Origin: Rhodeus uyekii
Taxonomy: Eukaryota; Chordata; Actinopteri; Cypriniformes; Acheilognathidae
DNA: 64,000 bases
Direction of reading: 5' to 3'
Assembly (NCBI GenBank): GCA_037043235.1
Contig: JAWRVZ010000013.1
Coordinates: 4,649,501 to 4,713,500, forward strand
Shown here: positions 1-13,712 of the stretch, piece after piece
Numbering within the stretch: position 1 is the stretch's first letter
How the letters are laid out: the number at the start of each line of letters is the position of its first letter
Translations under genes and position numbers: made by a program
The notes under the pieces: model-generated
What the model saw: the letters and a program-made list of their open reading frames with translations, nothing else
The model's database searches: none
What the model was told of the DNA's origin: nothing

Positions 1-1140
1 AAATATTGGAGATTTTTGAAATTTCAAATTTTTCGAACTCGTCATAGGCCGTCAATCTCACTGTCTTGAAAATTCACATGCATCATCTAGGGACACTCAA
101 GGCAAAAAGTTGTCAAAGGATTTTCGATTAGTTAAACCGTTCAGCAGATACAATTTTTCATATATTTCTGATTTGGCCTATTGTGATTAAAATGTCTATA
201 TATCTTGTCCAAAAACAAGAAACTTCACAAAACTGTGTAAATGTTAAGAACCAGACATTATGAAGAAACTTGTGAGGTTTCATGTATTTCTGATGCTCGT
301 ACGGCTCACAATAAATTATAAACCATCTACATTTTAAAATCTTAGAAAAGCTGTAATACTAGTTTTGTTCACAAGAGAAACGTCACAGATCTGTGAACAT
401 GTTAAGAACAAGTCATTTTGAAGAAATGTGTCAGGTCTCATGTATTTCTGATGCTCATAGGGCTCACAATAAATTACAAATGATCTACATTTTAAAATCT
501 TAGAAAAGCTGTAATACTACTTTTGTCCACAAGAGGCACCATCAGGCTAGAAAATCTTTTTATGTGGAGAACAAGTCAGATTGACATAGACTGACATAAA
601 CCGACAGAACAGTTCAGATGTTCAGTTCACAATATTAATATCATTTAATCTTCTCAGTCTGCACATCTTTGAAAGATGTCTATTCATTGTTTGCACAGAG
701 TAGAAACTTCACAGAACTGTGCTCATTAGGAAAACTAGTCAGATTGACAAAAAAAGGTTATAACAGTTCAAATGATATGACGTGTAGTGTTAAACATATC
801 CACATTGTTATCATTTGATAGATCTTCCCATACTGAAATTTTTTTGTAACGTCTATATATCATTTACACAAACTAGAAACTTCATAAAGCTCTGTTTATG
901 TGGAGAACAAGTCAGATTGACATAGACCGACATAACAGTTCATATGTTCAGTTCACAATGTCAATATCATTTGATCTTCTCATTCTGAACATCTTTGAAA
1001 GATGTCTATACATTGTTTACACAAAGTAGAAACTTCACAGAACTGTGCACATTAGGAGAACTAGTCAGATTGACCACAAACCGTCATGACAGCTTAGATG
1101 GTCCTGCTACGTTTGAACCCCGGTCATTGCTGCTTGTTTA
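1..1140 (+). mobile_element. Family 1 copy A (5' part outside window)
   Basis: The window opens inside the body of a family 1 element; the opening bases match the middle of the copy at 19,473-21,636 (around 20,478). Its last part contains diverged internal repeats of about 150-190 bp built on a GTGGAGAACAAGTCAGATTG block. The 3' inverted repeat CGTTTGAACCCC ends at 1121. The tail is damaged: it reads GCTGCTTG and then goes straight to an ATT run, without the second hairpin arm and TATATTT. Confidence 0.75.
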
Positions 1141-1155
1141 TTATTATGATTATTA

Positions 1156-1335
1156 GGGGTTCAAACGCGAAGCGTTGAAAACCTATTGTAATTGTTAGGA
1201 TTTTTATTAGGGGTTCAAACGCGAAGCGTTGAAAACCTATTGTATTTGTTAAGATTTTTATTATTATTAGGGGTTCAAACGCGTAGCGTTGAATACCTAT
1301 TGTATTCGTTAGGATTTTTATTATTATTATTATTC
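1156..1335 (+). repeat. Three tandem 5' head modules (family 1)
   Basis: Three successive modules start at 1156, 1210 and 1270, each with GGGGTTCAAACG, a GAA-loop hairpin (AACGC/GCGTT; the third has a GTA loop), ACCTATTGT and then an ATT run. Only the third is followed by an element body. The first two are head-only units of about 54-60 bp. Confidence 0.85.
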
Positions 1336-3870
1336 TGTCGAACTTCCAATAGTGCAGACCAAACCGTAAGGTCTAGAGACTTGAAAGTTGGCCAGATGGT
1401 AGGTCTCAATTTGGGGGGAACGTATCAAAACATGACGCAAATCGGCCTATAGGTGGCGCTACAGCCACTAAAAACGCGTAATCACTCATAACTCGTAAAC
1501 CGTTTGTCCTACACTAAAGTGTCTTATATCCCTGGAATCCTTGGCTCAAGACTTAAAAAATGTATATCTCCGATTTCATTTCCGCCTATAAAAATTTTCC
1601 GCCATTTTGAATTTTCTGAAAAAAATTTTTTTCGAACTCCTCATAGGCCGTTTGTCCAAATCACGCGAAACTTCACACGCATCATCTAGAGACTCTCCTG
1701 ACCAAAAGTTGTTCAAAGAATTTTGATCAGTGATTCACGCTCTCAACAGGACGTCCAAACGTCTGAATAGGGCGGAGCCTATTTCGCTAAAATCGTAATA
1801 ACTCTGGAACGCAAAGAGATAATCTCACCAAACTTGAAATACTCATGTATGAGCAAGTTTTGTGGTCACGCTAAAAAAGCTGCAACGATTCACCACTTGG
1901 TGGCGCTATATTACGAAAAAAACACAAAAACATCGGTACATCTGCACTCGTTAATCCGATTTACTTCAAACTTGTCATGCACGGTCTTTGTCCAATGGGC
2001 CATGATGGTTTATGAGGATATTGGCGTATCTCAAAAAACATGGCCGTTATCGGCCAATGAAGTTTGAGCATCAATTAGACCAACTTAACGAACCTTGATC
2101 GGAATGAAACTCGATGAGCGTGTTTGACTCATGGCCCTAGAGGTCTGTCAGAATTTTTAAAGAAATCAGCCACTAGTTGGCGCTAACGAGTTTTTTTGCA
2201 TCTCTAATCACGTGGTGTTTCACACATCCTCACAATATTGATATCATCTGTTAGATCGTCTCATACTGAGCAACCTTGCCTCAAGAACCACTGCTGTAAA
2301 TCGAATTGTTAGCGAAATATTGGAGATTTTAGAAAATAATTTTTTTTCGAACTAGTCATAGGCCGTCGATACGATTGGCTTGAAAATTAACACACATCAT
2401 CTAGGGGCACTCAAGGCAAAAAGTTATTCAAAAAATTTCAATCAGTTAAACCGTTCAGCAGATACAATTTTTCATATATTTCTGATTTGGCCTATTGTGA
2501 TTCAAATGTCTATATATCTTGTGCACAAACAAAAAACGTCACAGAACTGTGAACATGTTAAGAACAAGTCATTTTGAAGAAGTGTGTCTGGTTTCATGTA
2601 TTTCTGATGCTCATACGGCTCATAATAAATTATATACTACCTATACTTTAAAATCTCAGTAAAGCTGTAATACTAGTTTTGTCCATAAGAGGCACCGTCA
2701 GGCTAGGAAATCTTTTTATTCTATTTTCAGTTAGCAGACTCTGTTCACATCTTGTTTCACACATCCACACAATATTAATATTTGATAGATATTCTAATAT
2801 TGAATAGCCCATTAAAACTGAAAGATGATGGCTGTAATATTACTTGTCCACAAGAGGGAGCCACAGGATAAGACATCGTTTTATTCCAATTTCTGAATTT
2901 GTTTTCTTTTAATATGTGAACAATTTCTAAATTGGCTTTCACGGTACACTCGTTTATTCAATTGACTTGAAACTTGTCGTGCACGGTCTTTATCCAAGGG
3001 TCCATGATGTTCTATGAGGATATTGGCATATCTCAAAAAACATGGTCGTCATCAGCCAATGAAGTTTGAGCATCAATTAGACCAACTTAACACTTTTGCT
3101 AAAATTGTAATAACTCTGGAGTGCAAAGAGATAATCTCATCAAACTTGAAATACTCATGTAAGAGCTTATTTTGTGGTCAAACTAAAACACCTGCAACAA
3201 TTGACCACTTGGTGGCGCTATATTATGAAAAAAAACACTAAAACATCTGTACATGTGCACTCGTTAGTCCGATTAACTTCAAACTTGTCATGCACGTGGA
3301 GAACAAGTCAGATTGACATAGACTGACATAACAGTTCAGATGACATGACATGTTGTGTTAAACACATTCACACTATACTAATATCATTTGATAGATCTTC
3401 TCATACTGAACAAACTTCATAAAACTGTGATTATGTGGCGAACAGGTCAAATTGACATAAACTGACATAACAGATCATATGACGTGTTAAGCACATCAAC
3501 ACAATACTGAAATCATTTGATAGATCTTCTCATTCTGAACAACTGTAATATGTCTACATATGGTTTTCAGAAAGTAAAAACTTCACAAAACGCAGTTTAT
3601 GTGGAGAACAAGTCAGAATTACATACATTGACTGACATAAGCTGACAACAGATCAGATGACGTGTGGTGTTAAATATCCACAAAAAAATCAGTATAATTT
3701 GATAGATCTTCTCATTCTGAACATCTTTGATGTTTATACATTGTTTGTACAACCTAGAAACTTCACAGAACTGTGCACATTAGGAGAACTACTCAAATTG
3801 ACAAAAAATCGTCATAACCGCTCAGATGAACTTGCGACGTTTGAACCCCGTTGATTGATGCTTGCAGCTA

Positions 3871-3875
<5 letters not shown>
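1156..3875 (+). mobile_element. Family 1 copy B
   Basis: The element has three heads, then a body from about 1336 that starts CTGTCGAACTTCC, and the 3' inverted repeat CGTTTGAACCCC ending at 3849. The tail ends TGCTTGCAGCTATATTT at about 3875. The first half resembles copy D (6456-9207), while the part after about 2,700 is almost identical to the same part of copies C and E. It therefore looks like a product of exchange between array members. No coding potential is recognised. Confidence 0.8.
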
Positions 3876-3915
<40 letters not shown>

Positions 3916-6455
3916 TGTCGAACTTCCGATCGTGCAGACCAAACCGTAAGGTCTAGAGACTTGAAAGTTGGCCAGATGGTAGGTCTCAATTTGGGGGGAA
4001 CGTATCAAAACATGACGCAAATCGGCCTATAGGTGGCGCTACAGCCACTAAAAACGCGTACACGCTCATAACTCGTAAACCGTTTGTCCTACACTAAAGT
4101 GTCTTATATCCCTGGAATCCTTGGCTCAAGACTTAAAAAATGTATATCTCCGATTTCATTTCCGTCTATAAAAATTTTCCGCCATTTTGAATTTTCTGAA
4201 AAAAATTTTTTTCGAACTCCTCATAGAGCGTTTGTCCAAATCACGCGAAACTTCACACGCATCATCTAGAGACTCTCCTGACCAAAAGTTATTCAAATAA
4301 TTTTGATCAGTGATTCACGCTCGCAACAGGACGTCCAAACGTCTGAATAGGGCGGAGCCTCTTTCGCTAAAATCGTAATAACTCTGAAACGCAAAGAGAT
4401 AATCTCACCAAACTTCAAATACTCATGTATGAGCTAGTTTTGTGGTCACGCTAAAAAACCTGGAACGATTGACCACTTGGTGGCGCTATATTACAAAAAA
4501 ACACTAAAACATCTGTACATGTGCACTCGTTATTCCGATTGACTTCAAACTTGTCATGCACGGTCTTTGTCCAATGAGCCATGATGATTTAAGAGGATAT
4601 TGGCATATCTCAAAAAACATGGCCGTCATCGGCCAATGAAGTTTGAGCATCAATTAGACCAACTTAACGAACTTCAATCGGAACGAAACTCGATGAGCGT
4701 ATTTGACTCATAGTCCTAGAGGTCTGTCAGAATTTTTTTTTAAATCGGCCACTAGTTGGCGCTAACGAGTTTTTTGCGTCTCTACTCACGTGTTGTTTCA
4801 CACATCCTCACAATATTGATATCATCTGTTAGATCTCCTCATACTGAGCAACTTTGCTTCAAGAACCACTGCTGTAAATCAAATTGTTAGCGAAATATTG
4901 GAGATTTTAGAAAATTAAAATTTTTCGAACTAGTCATAGGCCGTCAATACGATTGGCTTGAAAATTCACACACATCATCTAGGGACACTCAAGGCAAAAA
5001 GTTATTCAAAGAATTTCGATCAGTTTAACCGTTCAGCAGATACAATTTTTCATATATTTCTGATTTGGTCTATTGTGATTAAAATGTCTATATATCTTGT
5101 GCACAAACAAAAAATGTCACAGAACTGTGAACATGTTAAGAACAAGTCATTTTGAAGAAGTGTGTCTGGTTTCATGTATTTCTGATGCTCATACGGCTCA
5201 CAATAAATTATAAACTACCTATACTTTAAAATCTCAGTAAAGCTGTAATACTAGTTTTGTCCACAAGAGGCACCGTCAGGCTAGGAAATCTTTTTATTCT
5301 ATTTTCAGTTAGCAGACTCTCTATTCACATCTTGTTTCACACATCCACACAATATTAATATTTGATAGATCTTCTAATATTGAGTAACCCATTAAAACTG
5401 AAAGATGATGGCTGTAATATTACTTGTCCACAAGAGGGAGCCACAGGATAAGACATCGTTTTATTCCAATTTCTGAATTTGTTTTCTTTTAATATGTGAA
5501 CAATTTCTAAATTGGCTTTCACGGTACACTCGTTTATTCAATTGACTTGAAACTTGTCATGCACGGTCTTTATCCAAGGGTCCATGATGTTCTAAGAGAA
5601 TATTGGCATATCTCAAAAAACATGGCCGTCATCAGCCAATGAAGTTTGAGCATCAATTAGACCAACTTAACACTTTTGCTAAAATTGTAATAACTCTGGA
5701 GTGCAAAGAGATAATCTCACCAAACTTGAAATACTCATGTAAGAGCTTATTTTGTGGTCAAACTAAAACATCTGCAACGATTGACCACTTGGTGGCGCTA
5801 TATTATGAAAAAAAACTCAAAAACATCTGTACATGTGCACTCGTTAGTCCGATTAACTTCAAACTTGTCATGCACGTGGAGAACAAGTCAGATTGACATA
5901 GACTGACATAACAGTTCAGATGACATGACATGTTGTGTTAAACACATTCACACTATATTTATATCATTTGATAGATCTTCTCATACTGAACAAACTTCAT
6001 AAAACTGTGATTATGTGGCGAACAGGTCAAATTGACATAAACTGACATAACAGATCATATGACGTGTTAAGCACATCAACACAATACTGAAATCATTTGA
6101 TAGATCTCATTCTGAACAACTGTAATATGTCTACATATGGTTTTCAGAAAGTAAAAACTTCACAAAAAGCAGTTTATGTGGAGAACAAGTCAGAATTACA
6201 TACATTGACTGACATAAGCTGACAACAGATCAGATGACGTGTGGTGTTAAATATCCACACAAAAAAATCGGTATAATTTGATAGATCTTCTTATTCTGAA
6301 CATCTTTGATGTTTATACATTGTTTGCACAACCTAGAAACTTCACAGAACTGTGCACATTAGGAGAACTACTCAAATTGACAAAAAATCGTCATAACCGC
6401 TCAGATGAACTTGCGACGTTTGAACCCCGTTGATTGATGCTTGCAGCTATATTTA
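3876..6455 (+). mobile_element. Family 1 copy C (headless, ATT run at start)
   Basis: The tail of copy B passes directly into a 40-bp ATT run (3872-3914) and then the body, with no GGGG head. The copy is almost identical to copy E, 5,330 bp downstream; a difference I saw is A at 4883 versus G at 10213. Its 3' inverted repeat ends at about 6428. Its TATATTT tail abuts the next head with a single A between them, without a microsatellite, which fixes the element ends. Confidence 0.8.
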
Positions 6456-6646
6456 GGGGTTCAAACGCGAAGCGTTGAAAACCTATTGTAATTGTTAGGA
6501 TTTTTATTATTATTATTAGGGGTTCAAACGCGAAGCGTTGAAAACCTATTGTATTTGTTAAGATTTTTATTATTATTATTAGGGGTTCAAACGCGAAGCG
6601 TTGAAAACCTATTGTATTCGTTAGGATTTTTATTATTATTATTATT
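6456..6646 (+). repeat. Three tandem 5' head modules (family 1)
   Basis: Heads start at 6456, 6519 and 6582, each a GAA-loop hairpin module followed by an ATT run; spacing is 63 bp. The first follows the TATATTT tail of copy C with one intervening A. Confidence 0.85.
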
Positions 6647-9202
6647 CTGTCGAACTTCCGATAGTGCAGACCAAACCGTAAGGTCTAGAGACTTGAAAGT
6701 TGGCCAGATGGTAGGTCTCAATTTGGGGGGAACGTATCAAAACATGACGCAAATCGGCCTATAGGTGGCGCTACAGCCACTAAAAACGCGTAATCACTCA
6801 TAACTCGTAAACCGTTTGTCCTACACTAAAGTGTCTTATATCCCTGGAATCCTTGGCTCAAGACTTAAAAAATGTATATCTCCGATTTCATTTCCGCCTA
6901 TAAAAATTTTCCGCCATTTTGAATTTTCTGAAAAAAAATTTTTTCGAACTCCTCATAGGCCGTTTGTCCAAATCACGCGAAACTTCACACGCATCATCTA
7001 GAGACTCTCCTGACCAAAAGTTGTTCAAAGAATTTTGATCAGTGATTCACGCTCTCAACAGGACGTCCAAACGTCTGAATAGGGCGGAGCCTATTTTGCT
7101 AAAATCGTAATAACTCTGGAACGCAAAGAGATAATCTCACCAAACTTGAAATACTCGTGTATGAGCTAGTTTTGTGGTCACGCTAAAAAAGCTGCAACGA
7201 TTCACCACTTGGTGGCGCTATATTACGAAAAAAACACAAAAACATCGGTACATCTGCACTCGTTAATCCGATTTACTTCAAACTTGTCATGCATGGTCTT
7301 TGTCCAATGACCCATGATGATCTATGAGGATATTGGCGTATCTCAAAAAACATGGCTGTCATCGGCCAATGAAGTTTGAGCATCAATTAGACCAACTTAA
7401 CGAACCTTGATCGGAATGAAACTCGATGAGCGTGTTTGACTCATGGCCCTAGAGGTCTGTCAGAATTTTTAAAGAAATCAGCCACTAGTTGGCGCTAACA
7501 AGTTTTTTTGCATCTCTAATCACATGGTGTTTCATACATCCTCACAATATTGATATCATCTATTAGATCGTCTCATATTGAGCAACTTTGCCTCAAGAAC
7601 CACTGCTGTAAATCAAATTGTTTGCGAAACATTGGAGATTTTAGAAAAATAAAATTTTTCGAACTAGTCATAGGCCGTCGATACGATTGGCTTGAAAATT
7701 CACATGCATCATCTAGGGACACTCAAGGCAAAAAGTTATTCAAAGAATTTTGATCAGTTAAACCGTTCAGCAGATACAATTTTTCATATATTTCTGATTT
7801 GGTCTATTGTGATTAAAATGTCTATATATCTTGTGCACAAACAAAAAACGTCACAGAACTGTGAACATGTTAAGAACAAGTCATTTTGAAGAAGTGTGTC
7901 TGGTTTCATGTATTTCTGATGCTCGTAGGGCTCACAATAAATTATAAACTATCTATATTTTAAAATCTCAGTAAAGCTGTAATACTAGTTTTGTCCACAA
8001 GAGGCACCGTCAGGCTAGGAAATCTTTTTATTCCAATTTCAGTTAGTAGAATCTTTGCTCACATCTTGTTTCACACATCCACACTATTTTAGTATTTTAT
8101 AGATCTTCCCATATTGAATAATAACCAAATAAAACTGAAAAAATGATGGCTGTAATATTACTTGTCCACAAGAGGGAGCCACAGGATAAGAAATCTTTTT
8201 ATTCCAATTTCTGAATTTGTTTTTCTTTTAATATGTGAACAATTTCGAAATTGGCTGTCACGGTACACTCGTTTATTTGATTGACTTGAAACTTGTCATG
8301 CACTGTCCTTATCCAAGGGTCCATGATGGTCTATGAGGATATTGGCATATCTCAAAAAACATGGCCGTCATCGGTCAATGAAGTTTGAGCATCAATTAGA
8401 CCAACTTAACAAAGGTCGATTGCAACGAAACTTGATGGGAGTGTTTGGATGAAATGTGGTGCTAAACACATCAACACAATATTATTATTGTTTGATAAAT
8501 CTCCTCATAATGAACAACTCATTACCAACTGAAAGATGATGGCTGTCATATTATTTTTGTCCACAATAGGGAACCACAGGATAAGAAATCTTTTTTATGT
8601 ATATGTGGATATAAAATTCACACTTTCGCTAAAATCTTAATAACTCTGGATTGCAAAGAGATAATCTCACCAAACTTGAAATACTCATGTAAGAGCTCAT
8701 TTTGTGGTAACACTAAAAAATCTGCAACGATTGACCACTTGGTGGCGCTATATTATGAAAAAAACATTAAAACATCTGTACATGTGCACTTGTTAGTCCG
8801 ATTGACTTCAAACTTGTCGTGCACGGTCTTTATCCAAGGGTCCATGATGTTCTATGAGGACATTGGCATGTCTCAAAAAACATGGCCGTCATCAGCCAAT
8901 GAAGTTTGAGCTTCAATTAGACCAACTTAACACTTTTGCTAAAATCATAATAACTCTGGATTGCAAAGAGATAATCTCACCAAACTTGAAATACTCATGT
9001 AAGAGCTAATTTTGTGGTCACACTAAAAAATCTGCAATGATTGACCACTTGGTGGCGCTATATTATGAAAAAAATCACTTAAACATCTGTACATGTGCAC
9101 TCCTTGGTCCGATTGACTTCAAACTTGTCATGCATGTTCTTTGTCCAATGGGCCTTGATGGTCTTGCGACGTTTGAACCCCGGTGATTGGTGCTTGCAGC
9201 TA

Positions 9203-9207
<5 letters not shown>
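6456..9207 (+). mobile_element. Family 1 copy D
   Basis: Three heads are followed by a body from 6647 (CTGTCGAACTTCC) and a 3' inverted repeat ending at about 9181; the tail ends TATATTT at 9207. The second half differs from copies B, C and E. It contains a direct repeat of about 310 bp (around 8630-8935 and 8935-9100) that duplicates the segment with the CCACTTGGTGGCGCT motif. Confidence 0.8.
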
Positions 9208-9244
<37 letters not shown>

Positions 9245-11784
9245 TGTCGAACTTCCGATCGTGCAGACCAAACCGTAAGGTCTAGAGACTTGAAAGTTGG
9301 CCAGATGGTAGGTCTCAATTTGGGGGGAACGTATCAAAACATGACGCAAATCGGCCTATAGGTGGCGCTACAGCCACTAAAAACGCGTACACGCTCATAA
9401 CTCGTAAACCGTTTGTCCTACACTAAAGTGTCTTATATCCCTGGAATCCTTGGCTCAAGACTTAAAAAATGTATATCTCCGATTTCATTTCCGTCTATAA
9501 AAATTTTCCGCCATTTTGAATTTTCTGAAAAAAAATTTTTTTCGAACTCCTCATAGAGCGTTTGTCCAAATCACGCGAAACTTCACACGCATCATCTAGA
9601 GACTCTCCTGACCAAAAGTTATTCAAATAATTTTGATCAGTGATTCACGCTCGCAACAGGACGTCCAAACGTCTGAATAGGGCGGAGCCTCTTTCGCTAA
9701 AATCGTAATAACTCTGAAACGCAAAGAGATAATCTCACCAAACTTCAAATACTCATGTATGAGCTAGTTTTGTGGTCACGCTAAAAAACCTGGAACGATT
9801 GACCACTTGGTGGCGCTATATTACAAAAAAACACTAAAACATCTGTACATGTGCACTCGTTATTCCGATTGACTTCAAACTTGTCATGCACGGTCTTTGT
9901 CCAATGAGCCATGATGATTTAAGAGGATATTGGCATATCTCAAAAAACATGGCCGTCATCGGCCAATGAAGTTTGAGCATCAATTAGACCAACTTAACGA
10001 ACTTCAATCGGAACGAAACTCGATGAGCGTATTTGACTCATAGTCCTAGAGGTCTGTCAGAATTTTTTTTTAAATCGGCCACTAGTTGGCGCTAACGAGT
10101 TTTTTGCGTCTCTACTCACGTGTTGTTTCACACATCCTCACAATATTGATATCATCTGTTAGATCTCCTCATACTGAGCAACTTTGCTTCAAGAACCACT
10201 GCTGTAAATCAAGTTGTTAGCGAAATATTGGAGATTTTAGAAAATTAAAATTTTTCGAACTAGTCATAGGCCGTCAATACGATTGGCTTGAAAATTCACA
10301 CACATCATCTAGGGACACTCAAGGCAAAAAGTTATTCAAAGAATTTCGATCAGTTTAACCGTTCAGCAGATACAATTTTTCATATATTTCTGATTTGGTC
10401 TATTGTGATTAAAATGTCTATATATCTTGTGCACAAACAAAAAATGTCACAGAACTGTGAACATGTTAAGAACAAGTCATTTTGAAGAAGTGTGTCTGGT
10501 TTCATGTATTTCTGATGCTCATACGGCTCACAATAAATTATAAACTACCTATACTTTAAAATCTCAGTAAAGCTGTAATACTAGTTTTGTCCACAAGAGG
10601 CACCGTCAGGCTAGGAAATCTTTTTATTCTATTTTCAGTTAGCAGACTCTCTATTCACATCTTGTTTCACACATCCACACAATATTAATATTTGATAGAT
10701 CTTCTAATATTGAGTAACCCATTAAAACTGAAAGATGATGGCTGTAATATTACTTGTCCACAAGAGGGAGCCACAGGATAAGACATCGTTTTATTCCAAT
10801 TTCTGAATTTGTTTTCTTTTAATATGTGAACAATTTCTAAATTGGCTTTCACGGTACACTCGTTTATTCAATTGACTTGAAACTTGTCATGCACGGTCTT
10901 TATCCAAGGGTCCATGATGTTCTAAGAGAATATTGGCATATCTCAAAAAACATGGCCGTCATCAGCCAATGAAGTTTGAGCATCAATTAGACCAACTTAA
11001 CACTTTTGCTAAAATTGTAATAACTCTGGAGTGCAAAGAGATAATCTCACCAAACTTGAAATACTCATGTAAGAGCTTATTTTGTGGTCAAACTAAAACA
11101 TCTGCAACGATTGACCACTTGGTGGCGCTATATTATGAAAAAAACCTCAAAAACATCTGTACATGTGCACTCGTTAGTCCGATTAACTTCAAACTTGTCA
11201 TGCACGTGGAGAACAAGTCAGATTGACATAGACTGACATAACAGTTCAGATGACATGACATGTTGTGTTAAACACATTCACACTATATTTATATCATTTG
11301 ATAGATCTTCTCATACTGAACAAACTTCATAAAACTGTGATTATGTGGCGAACAGGTCAAATTGACATAAACTGACATAACAGATCATATGACGTGTTAA
11401 GCACATCAACACAATACTGAAATCATTTGATAGATCTCATTCTGAACAACTGTAATATGTCTACATATGGTTTTCAGAAAGTAAAAACTTCACAAAAAGC
11501 AGTTTATGTGGAGAACAAGTCAGAATTACATACATTGACTGACATAAGCTGACAACAGATCAGATGACGTGTGGTGTTAAATATCCACACAAAAAAATCG
11601 GTATAATTTGATAGATCTTCTTATTCTGAACATCTTTGATGTTTATACATTGTTTGCACAACCTAGAAACTTCACAGAACTGTGCACATTAGGAGAACTA
11701 CTCAAATTGACAAAAAATCGTCATAACCGCTCAGATGAACTTGCGACGTTTGAACCCCGTTGATTGATGCTTGCAGCTATATTT
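9208..11784 (+). mobile_element. Family 1 copy E (near-identical to copy C)
   Basis: The copy is headless. An ATT run (9203-9243) leads into the body at 9244; the 3' inverted repeat ends at about 11,758 and the tail at 11,784. It is collinear with copy C at an offset of 5,329-5,330 bp, with very few differences seen by eye. This indicates a recent duplication of a two-copy (about 5.3 kb) block. Confidence 0.8.
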
Positions 11785-13568
11785 ATTATTATTATTATTA
11801 TTCTGCCGTACTTCTTATCGTGCAGACCAAACCGTAAGGTCTAGAGACTTGAAAGTTGGTCAGATGGTAGGTCTCAATTTGGGGAGAACGTATCAAAATA
11901 TGACGCAAATCGGGCAATAGGTGGCGCTACAGCGACTACAAACGCGTACACGTTCATAACTCGTAAACCGTTTGTCGTACACTCAAGTGTCTTATATCCC
12001 TGGAATCCTTGGCTCAAGACTTAAAAAATGTATATCTCCGATTTCATTTCCGCCTATAAAAATTTTCCGCCATTTTGAATTTTCTGAAAAAAAAATTTTT
12101 CGAACTCCTCATAGGCCGTTTGGCCAAATCACGCAAAATTTTCCACGCATCATCTAGAGACTCTCATAACCAAAAGTTGTCAAAGGAATTTTAATCGGTG
12201 ATTCACGCTTGCAACAAGACAATAAAACGTTCGCATAAGGCGGAGACACTTTTGCTAAAATCGTAATAGCTCTGGAACGCAAAAAGATAATCTCACCAAA
12301 CGTCACATAGTCATGTATAAGCTCAATTTGTGGTCACACCAAAAAAACTGCGATGATTGACCACTTGGTGGCGCTATATTGCGAAAAAAACACTCAATCA
12401 CCTGTACAGGGTCACATGGTAGTCCGATTGACCTGAGACTTGTCATGCACGGTCTTTGTCCAAGGGTCCATGATGGTCTATGAGGACATTGGTGTATCTC
12501 AAAAAACATGACCGTCATCGGCCAATGAACTTTGAGCATCAATTAGACTAGCTTAACGAAGGTCGATCGGAACGAAACTCAATGGGCGTGTTTGACTCAT
12601 GGCCCTAGTTGTCTGTCAGAATTTTGAAGAACATCGGACGCTAGTTGGCGCTAACGAGTTTTTTGCGTCTCTACTCACGTGGTGTTTCACGCATCCACAA
12701 AATATTGATATCATCTGATAGATCTCCACATACTGAACAACTTTGCCTCAAGAACCACTGCTGTCAATCAAATTGTTTGCGATATATTGGAGATTTTTGA
12801 AATTTCAAATTTTTCGAACTCGTCATAGGCCGTCAATCTCACTGGCTTGAAAATTCACACGCATCATCTAGGGACACTCAAGGCAAAAAGTTGTCAAAGG
12901 ATTTTCGATTAGTTAAACCATTCAGCAGATACAATTTTTTATATATTTCTGATTTGACCTATTGTGATTAAAATGTTTATATATCTTGTCCAAAAACAAG
13001 AAACTTCACAAAACTGTGTAAATGTTAAGAACAAGACATTATGAAGAAACTTGTGAGGTTTCATGTATTTCTGATGCTCGTACAGCTCACAATAAATTAT
13101 AAACTTTCTATATTTTAAAATCTTAGAAAAGCTGTCATACTAGTTTTGTCCACAAGAAAAACGTCACAGATCTGTGAACATGTTAAGAACAAGTCATTTT
13201 GAAGAAATGTGTCAGGTCTCATGTATTTCTGATGCTCATAGGGCTCACAATAAATTACAAACGATCTACATTTTAAAATTTTAGAAAAGCTGTAATACTA
13301 CTTTTGTCCACAAGAGGCACCATCAGGCTAGAAAATCTTTTTATGTGGAGAACAAGTCAGATTGACATAGACTGACATAAACTGACAGAACAGTTCAGAT
13401 GTTCAGTTCACAATATTATTATCATTATTAACATTGTTTACACAAAGTAGAAACTTCACAGAACTGTGCACATTAGGAGAACTAGTCAGATTGACCACAA
13501 ACCGTCTTGACAGCTCAGATGGTCTTGCGACGTTTGAACCCCGGTCATTGCTGCTTGCAGCTATATTT
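11785..13568 (+). mobile_element. Family 1 copy F (variant II, short)
   Basis: A headless copy with a short ATT run and a body starting CTGCCGTACTTC, the diagnostic start of a second sub-family shared with copies G, K and L. It is about 1.8 kb long and lacks much of the distal internal repeats: around 13,410-13,440 the sequence jumps from the GTTCAGTTCACAATATT block to the last subrepeat. The 3' inverted repeat lies at about 13,530-13,542 and the full GCTGCTTGCAGC hairpin follows. Confidence 0.75.
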
Positions 13569-13578
13569 ATTATTATTA

Positions 13579-13677
13579 GGGGTTCAAACGCGAAGCGTTG
13601 AAAACCTATTGTAATTGTTAGGATTTTTATTAGGGGTTCAAACGCGAAGCGTTGAAAACCTATTGTAATTGTTAGGA

Positions 13678-13709
<32 letters not shown>

Positions 13710-13712
13710 CTT
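13579..13712 (+). repeat. Two tandem 5' head modules (family 1)
   Basis: Heads start at 13,579 and 13,633 (54 bp apart), followed by an ATT run of about 30 bp and the body of copy G. Confidence 0.85.

Noticed and set aside
1156..1335. Regular short repeats with hairpins resemble a CRISPR array
   Set aside because: The spacing is simple ATT repeat, the units are transposon 5' ends and the genome is a vertebrate.
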